This document shows positions 6,204 to 8,796 of a DNA stretch of 8,796 nt, piece after piece (positions within the stretch are counted from its first letter, which is position 1; every line of letters starts with the position of its first letter). The notes below the pieces were generated by a model. That model had not been told where the DNA came from, searched no databases, and saw nothing but the letters and a program-made list of their open reading frames with translations. Location: positions 1-8,796 of the forward strand of contig JADGAO010000140.1 of NCBI GenBank assembly GCA_015231995.1, in the 5' to 3' direction. The position numbers and the translations under genes were made by a program. The stretch comes from Nitrospinota bacterium (GTDB lineage: Bacteria > Nitrospinota_A > UBA7883 > JACRLM01).

Positions 6204-7064
6204 TTAGGCGCCTTTCATCTTCCGCAGGGCGGCGTCCAACTCTGCGAAAGAGGGTTTGACGTCAACGGGAACCACACGCCTGCCGAACTCGATGGCTATC
6301 TGCGGGGGTTCGCCGCCGACGAAAGCCACGATTGTTTCCTTGATGACACGCATGTACTGCAACTCGTCGAGGGCGAACTTCTCGAGCCTCTTGCCCATAG
6401 GCCCTACAAAACCGTAACTGCCCAGTATGCCCAGAAACGTTCCCACGAGGGCCGCGCCGATGCTGTGGCCGAGCACCTCCGGCGGTTCGGCCATCAACCC
6501 CATCGTGATGACCACGCCCAACACCGCCGCCACGATGCCGAGGCCGGGGAGCGATTCGGCCACGAAAGCCATCCCCGACGAGGCCACCATCATCTCCTCG
6601 TGTTGCGCGTCAAGCTCCGCGTCGAGTATAAGCGAAAGCTTGCTGTGGGATATCTTGGTGGTCGTGATTATGCGGAACGTGTCGGTGATGAAGTCACGCG
6701 CATGGTGGTTGGTCATGACGCTGGGGTATTTTTTGAATATGCCGCTGTTCTGAGGCTTTTCGATGTCGCCTTCTATGGAGGCGACCCCGTCTTTCCTTAT
6801 CTTCTGGAAAATCTCGTTGAGTAGCTTGAGCATGTCCATATAGTCGCTTTTGCCGCGCATCTTGCCCGTCAGGACGTATTTGAAGCCGCCGAGTATCACC
6901 TTGAGCATTGACGGCGGATAGGCCGTCACCAGGGCGCCCAAAGCCGCGCCGAATATGATGACGACTTCCGCCGGTTGCAGGAGCACCACGAGGTTGCCAT
7001 GTTCCATCAGGTAGCCGCCGACGACGCCGGCGAGGACGATGACGATACCTATTATCGCGAACAT
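6204..7064 (-). CDS. motA: MotA, flagellar motor stator (proton channel) subunit
   Basis: MotA forms the torque-generating stator ring around MotB in the inner membrane and couples ion flow to flagellar rotation. The 286-residue protein has the E. coli-type layout: membrane segments at about 2-20, 33-50, 170-192 and 201-221, with a large cytoplasmic loop between the second and third. The functionally important residues of E. coli MotA fall at the same numbers: R90, E98, P173 (SLPGLGIVAAVLG) and P222. The QPAEVVIIFGAALGA and PPQIAIEFGRRV segments are also typical. MotB normally follows MotA, but here the next feature downstream is the convergent oleD, so no motB is adjacent. The partner must lie elsewhere, or this is a displaced stator gene. 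The start at 7064 gives the normal N-terminus; the Shine-Dalgarno sequence is weak (GTGAG). Confidence 0.95.
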   Translation of the reverse strand: MFAIIGIVIVLAGVVGGYLMEHGNLVVLLQPAEVVIIFGAALGALVTAYPPSMLKVILGGFKYVLTGKMRGKSDYMDMLKLLNEIFQKIRKDGVASIEGDIEKPQNSGIFKKYPSVMTNHHARDFITDTFRIITTTKISHSKLSLILDAELDAQHEEMMVASSGMAFVAESLPGLGIVAAVLGVVITMGLMAEPPEVLGHSIGAALVGTFLGILGSYGFVGPMGKRLEKFALDELQYMRVIKETIVAFVGGEPPQIAIEFGRRVVPVDVKPSFAELDAALRKMKGA

Positions 7065-7089
7065 ACGCTCACAACATCCAAAACATTAT

Positions 7090-7116
7090 TCATCGGCGCC
7101 CAGACAGAGAATGTAA
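7090..7116 (-). promoter_or_regulatory. Candidate sigma28 (FliA) promoter for motA
   Basis: On the minus strand GCCGATGA (7097-7090) matches the FliA -10 consensus GCCGATAA at seven of eight positions. The 15-base-spaced -35 is TTAC (7116-7113), only two of four matches to TAAA. Its place, about 26 bases before the motA ATG, and the known FliA control of motA in enteric bacteria make it plausible. The weak -35 keeps confidence low. Confidence 0.4.
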
Positions 7117-7226
7117 CAAAACCAGCCACACGCAAGGTTAAACTTTATAACATAACCAAGCGTTCGGATTCCATGTGTATTTTACTCCCGGGCGCCTTCA
7201 AACTCCATTGCGCTTTTCACGGACCC

Positions 7227-7377
7227 TGATTCCCTGATATGAAGAAGAGAAGGCCCTCAAAATTATTACCCTGAGCTCCTGAGCTTGCCGAAGGACGAAG
7301 GGTGAAAACAACTGTTGTTGCCATGCTTCGACAAGCTCAGCATGACATTTGTTTGTGGCGCTCTTATCAGGGAATCA
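7227..7377. repeat. Nested inverted-repeat element with 13-base ends
   Basis: The ends TGATTCCCTGATA (7227-7239) and its exact complement (7365-7377) enclose a second inverted repeat, CTGAGCTTGCCGAAG (7279-7293) with CTTCGACAAGCTCAG (7326-7340), one mismatch. The inner pair is of the common dispersed CTTCGACAAGCTCAG type. The left inner arm carries small tandem duplications (CTGAGCTC/CTGAGCTT; CGAAGGA/CGAAGGG). The arrangement is MITE-like, but no target-site duplication is visible and there is no coding sequence inside. The rest of 7065-7226 is AT-richer and holds only the motA promoter region. Confidence 0.65.
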
Positions 7378-7417
7378 AGTGAAAATCCCGCAAATCATGG
7401 TAAAATTCTGAAAGTTC

Positions 7418-7444
7418 GCAAAACGGCGACCATGGCCGTTTTGC
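7418..7444. promoter_or_regulatory. Perfect 10-base inverted repeat upstream of the PII gene
   Basis: GCAAAACGGC (7418-7427) and GCCGTTTTGC (7435-7444) flank a 7-base spacer. It lies 78 bases before the glnB start. It could be an operator, or a hairpin in the leader. A related half-site, GCCAAAACGG, occurs at 7488-7497, close to the gene. No convincing sigma70 or sigma54 promoter was found here, so its role is undecided. Confidence 0.4.
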
Positions 7445-7522
7445 CCTGAGCCATCAATAAAAAAACAGGCGAGGATAACGGATAGCCGCCAAAACGGTTG
7501 TCCGCTTCCGGGGGGCCATGAC

Positions 7523-7861
7523 GTGAAAAAAATAGAGGCGATCATCAAGCCCTTCAAGCTCGACGATGTCAAGGACATCCTCACCGAGATCGGCGCGCAG
7601 GGGCTGACCGTAACCGAGGTCAAAGGCTTCGGGCGGCAAAAAGGACACACGGAGCTGTATAGAGGCGCCGAGTATGTGGTGGATTTCCTGCCTAAAATAA
7701 AAGTGGAGATGGTCGTCGCCGACGACATGGTAGAACAGGCCGTGGAAGCCGTAATCAAAACAGCGCGCACCGGCAGAATAGGCGATGGGAAAATTTTCGT
7801 GCTTCCCGTCGAGGAGGCGGTCCGAATACGCACGGGCGAACGAGGCGATTCTGTAGTCTGA
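7523..7861 (+). CDS. glnB: PII nitrogen-regulatory signal protein (GlnB/GlnK family)
   Basis: PII proteins are cytoplasmic trimers that bind ATP/ADP and 2-oxoglutarate and control ammonium uptake, glutamine synthetase modification and nitrogen regulators. The 112-residue length is exactly that of the family. The opening MKKIEAIIKPFKLDDVK is standard. The T-loop (about 37-55) contains Y46 and the uridylylation-site tyrosine Y51, K58 is present, and the nucleotide-binding segment TARTGRIGDGKIFV with K90, R101 and R103 follows. The start is GTG at 7523, preceded by the G-run GGGGGG at 7510-7515. An ATG 5 bases upstream (7518) reads straight into a stop. Sequence alone does not tell GlnB from GlnK. 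Neither amtB nor glnA is adjacent, so it appears to be a lone PII gene here. Confidence 0.95.
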   Translation: MKKIEAIIKPFKLDDVKDILTEIGAQGLTVTEVKGFGRQKGHTELYRGAEYVVDFLPKIKVEMVVADDMVEQAVEAVIKTARTGRIGDGKIFVLPVEEAVRIRTGERGDSVV

Positions 7862-7921
7862 ACGGACATTGATAAATTCGTGTTCGGGGGCTTTTTGTGG
7901 GAGGCTCGCCGGATAAAAGAA

Positions 7922-8009
7922 AAGCCGTCCGCCTTAAGGGGGAATGAGAGGGGGGATTAAGGCGGACGGCTTAATGTGGCTTTACTTTATGAACCCTTGA
8001 CTCCACATT
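7922..8009. other. Two abutting stem-loops, candidate structured RNA or repeat
   Basis: A perfect 16-base inverted repeat (7922-7937 with 7957-7972) encloses a G-rich 19-base loop. Directly next to it, AATGTGG (7973-7979) can pair with CCACATT (8003-8009), giving stacked helices. A further weak stem, TTTGGC/GCCAAA (8018-8023 with 8037-8042), and a five-T run (8016-8020) follow. It begins about 60 bases after the PII stop. The first stem lacks an immediate T-run, so a plain terminator for glnB is not the best fit. I recognise no riboswitch class. It may be a 3' regulatory RNA, a small RNA, or another dispersed palindrome. Confidence 0.45.
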
Positions 8010-8297
8010 GCAGAGTTTTTGGCTTTTCCAGAGGTCGCCAAACGAAAACTGCTGGCTTCCCTCCGTTGAAAAACATCACATATCATGCCTTTAGATTATA
8101 GCAATAGCCGTGCCATAAAAGAATATTCTTAAAAATCAATACGTTCGTATTTTGCCCATTTTCGGGTTGGATAAACCGTTTAATCGGTGTTACAGTGGTG
8201 TCCTTATTCAGGACACTAGTTTTAGCGGATAGTCTTGATTCTGGACAGAAAAAGGGCCTTGCACTGCGGAGTCCTGATGATATTGCCGGGGAGCGGT
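8010..8297. other. AT-rich gene-free stretch with small palindromes
   Basis: No plausible gene is seen between the stem-loop block and the STAS gene. The stretch is distinctly AT-richer than the genes around it, and holds a 12-base palindrome AAGAATATTCTT (8117-8128) and a hairpin GTGTCC-N7-GGACAC (8198-8216) followed by TAGTTTT. The latter could end transcription on the plus strand, or be a protein-binding dyad. The short plus-strand ORF from 8195 has no protein-like character and runs antisense into the STAS gene. Confidence 0.5.
8198..8216 (+). terminator. Possible weak terminator hairpin or operator dyad
   Basis: GTGTCC and GGACAC pair across the loop TTATTCA, and a short T-run (TTTT) comes 3 bases after the stem on the plus strand. 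Six pairs and four T residues make a weak terminator at best. It would close plus-strand transcription before the oppositely oriented STAS gene. Confidence 0.35.
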
Positions 8298-8657
8298 TTA
8301 TTCTTTTGAGTTATTTTCTGAGCGGATGGCGGTCAAGGCTTCGTTTTCCATATTGTAGATTTCGAGCCATTTATCGAGATCGGCCATGCTGAAAAGTTTT
8401 TTAACCGCAGGCTGAAGCTCGCAGAATTTAAGGGATCCTTTTTTTTTCTTGGCGGTTTTAAACCGGCTTATAAAAAGGCCCACCGTCACGGAATCCATTA
8501 TATTTACTTGCCTTAGGTTCAGCACAATCTTGCCCCCCCCATCGCCCAAAGCGTCGTCCACTGCGGTTTTCAGCTTGTCGAGGGTGGAGGAAATAAGCTT
8601 TCCGTTGAGCCTGAATATAGTGATCCCGTCTTCTGTCGCAAACTTGCCGATTACCAT
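8298..8657 (-). CDS. STAS-domain protein, anti-sigma factor antagonist-like
   Basis: This 119-residue protein is a single STAS domain. Such proteins usually bind an anti-sigma factor or a switch kinase, and are controlled by phosphorylation of a conserved Ser. Visible features are the N-terminal strands (GKFATEDGITIFRLNGKL), KIVLNLRQVNIMDS with D55 and S56 at the usual phosphosite, and the final helix region (AVKKLFSMADLDKWLEIYNMENEALTAI). The usual DSSGLG is DSVTVG here, so the second Ser and Gly are replaced. A basic stretch KTAKKKKGS (67-75) follows. The start ATG at 8657 has AGGA 7 bases upstream. No anti-sigma kinase or RsbU-type phosphatase gene is in view, so the partner is unknown. 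The tail SENNSKE is polar. Confidence 0.85.
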   Translation of the reverse strand: MVIGKFATEDGITIFRLNGKLISSTLDKLKTAVDDALGDGGGKIVLNLRQVNIMDSVTVGLFISRFKTAKKKKGSLKFCELQPAVKKLFSMADLDKWLEIYNMENEALTAIRSENNSKE

Positions 8658-8796
8658 CAGGATATCCTAAATGAAAAGAAAAAGATGACTCGCCGTTACC
8701 GAATTGAACGAAATAGCATAAAAACAAACAGAAGAGAGTCTGTTTCAATCAGCCGAAACCCAAAAGCTTTCTGCTGACCAAAACGTTCAATCTTCC
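8658..8796 (-). other. Upstream region of the STAS gene, to the right edge
   Basis: The 139 bases before the STAS start are AT-rich and hold no gene. A short dyad AAACAGA-N6-TCTGTTT (8726-8745) could be a binding site. The ribosome binding site lies in a 10-base palindrome AGGATATCCT (8659-8668), which could affect access to it. No clear -35/-10 pair was found. Confidence 0.4.

Noticed and set aside
6975..7229. Plus-strand ORF of 84 codons over the motA 5' end
   Set aside because: It starts inside the motA antisense strand, has no family features and runs into non-coding sequence.
7471..7486. Sigma54 promoter for the PII gene (GG-N10-GC)
   Set aside because: GG at 7473-7474 and GC at 7485-7486 have the right spacing, but the surrounding bases (AGGATA and TAGCC) match TGGCAC and TTGCA poorly. 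It is likely chance.
7980..8100. Known riboswitch (c-di-GMP, fluoride or TPP type)
   Set aside because: I compared both strands by eye with the core motifs of these classes and found no match. The structure is reported only as an unclassified candidate.
8195..8392. Plus-strand ORF of 65 codons before and inside the STAS gene
   Set aside because: It begins in a hairpin, has no ribosome binding site and its second half is antisense to the STAS gene.

Overview
The window reads as a chromosomal segment of a flagellated, moderately GC-rich Gram-negative-type bacterium. It carries an Escherichia coli-type MotA stator, a PII protein, a CheY-like receiver and a STAS protein. ATA isoleucine codons are frequent despite the high GC content. 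I cannot name the lineage. Proteobacteria, Desulfobacterota or a Nitrospinota/Nitrospirota-like group would all fit, and that is inference only.

Layout: 1-601 (minus) is the 5' two thirds or so of a receiver-domain protein running off the left edge. 602-999 holds its promoter, a short tandem repeat and a nested palindromic element. 1000-4607 (plus) is a tight three-gene block, oleA-oleB-oleC. 4608-5091 is a 484-base gap filled largely with copies of a dispersed palindromic repeat. 5092-6081 (plus) is oleD. 6082-6203 holds a near-perfect long hairpin between convergent genes. 6204-7064 (minus) is motA, with no motB in view and a possible FliA-type promoter. 7065-7522 holds a nested inverted-repeat element and a separate hairpin upstream of the PII gene. 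7523-7861 (plus) is glnB/glnK. 7862-8297 is non-coding but rich in stem-loops. 8298-8657 (minus) is a STAS-domain protein, followed by its upstream region to the right edge.

The central system is a complete oleABCD set for long-chain olefin biosynthesis by head-to-head condensation of fatty acyl groups. OleA condenses two acyl-CoAs to a beta-keto acid. OleD reduces this to a beta-hydroxy acid. OleC closes the beta-lactone using ATP. OleB removes CO2 from the lactone to give the cis-olefin. The expected catalytic residues of all four enzymes can be read in the translations. The system is known, so the novelty lies in its local organisation: a repeat-filled gap before oleD, a possible 11-codon leader ORF ending on the oleD start codon, and a TTG start for oleC inside oleB.

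The second theme is intergenic structure. Almost every gap carries a different palindromic repeat family, which is unusual density for about 8.8 kb and explains most of the spurious ORFs there. I found no tRNA, rRNA, CRISPR array or transposase gene.
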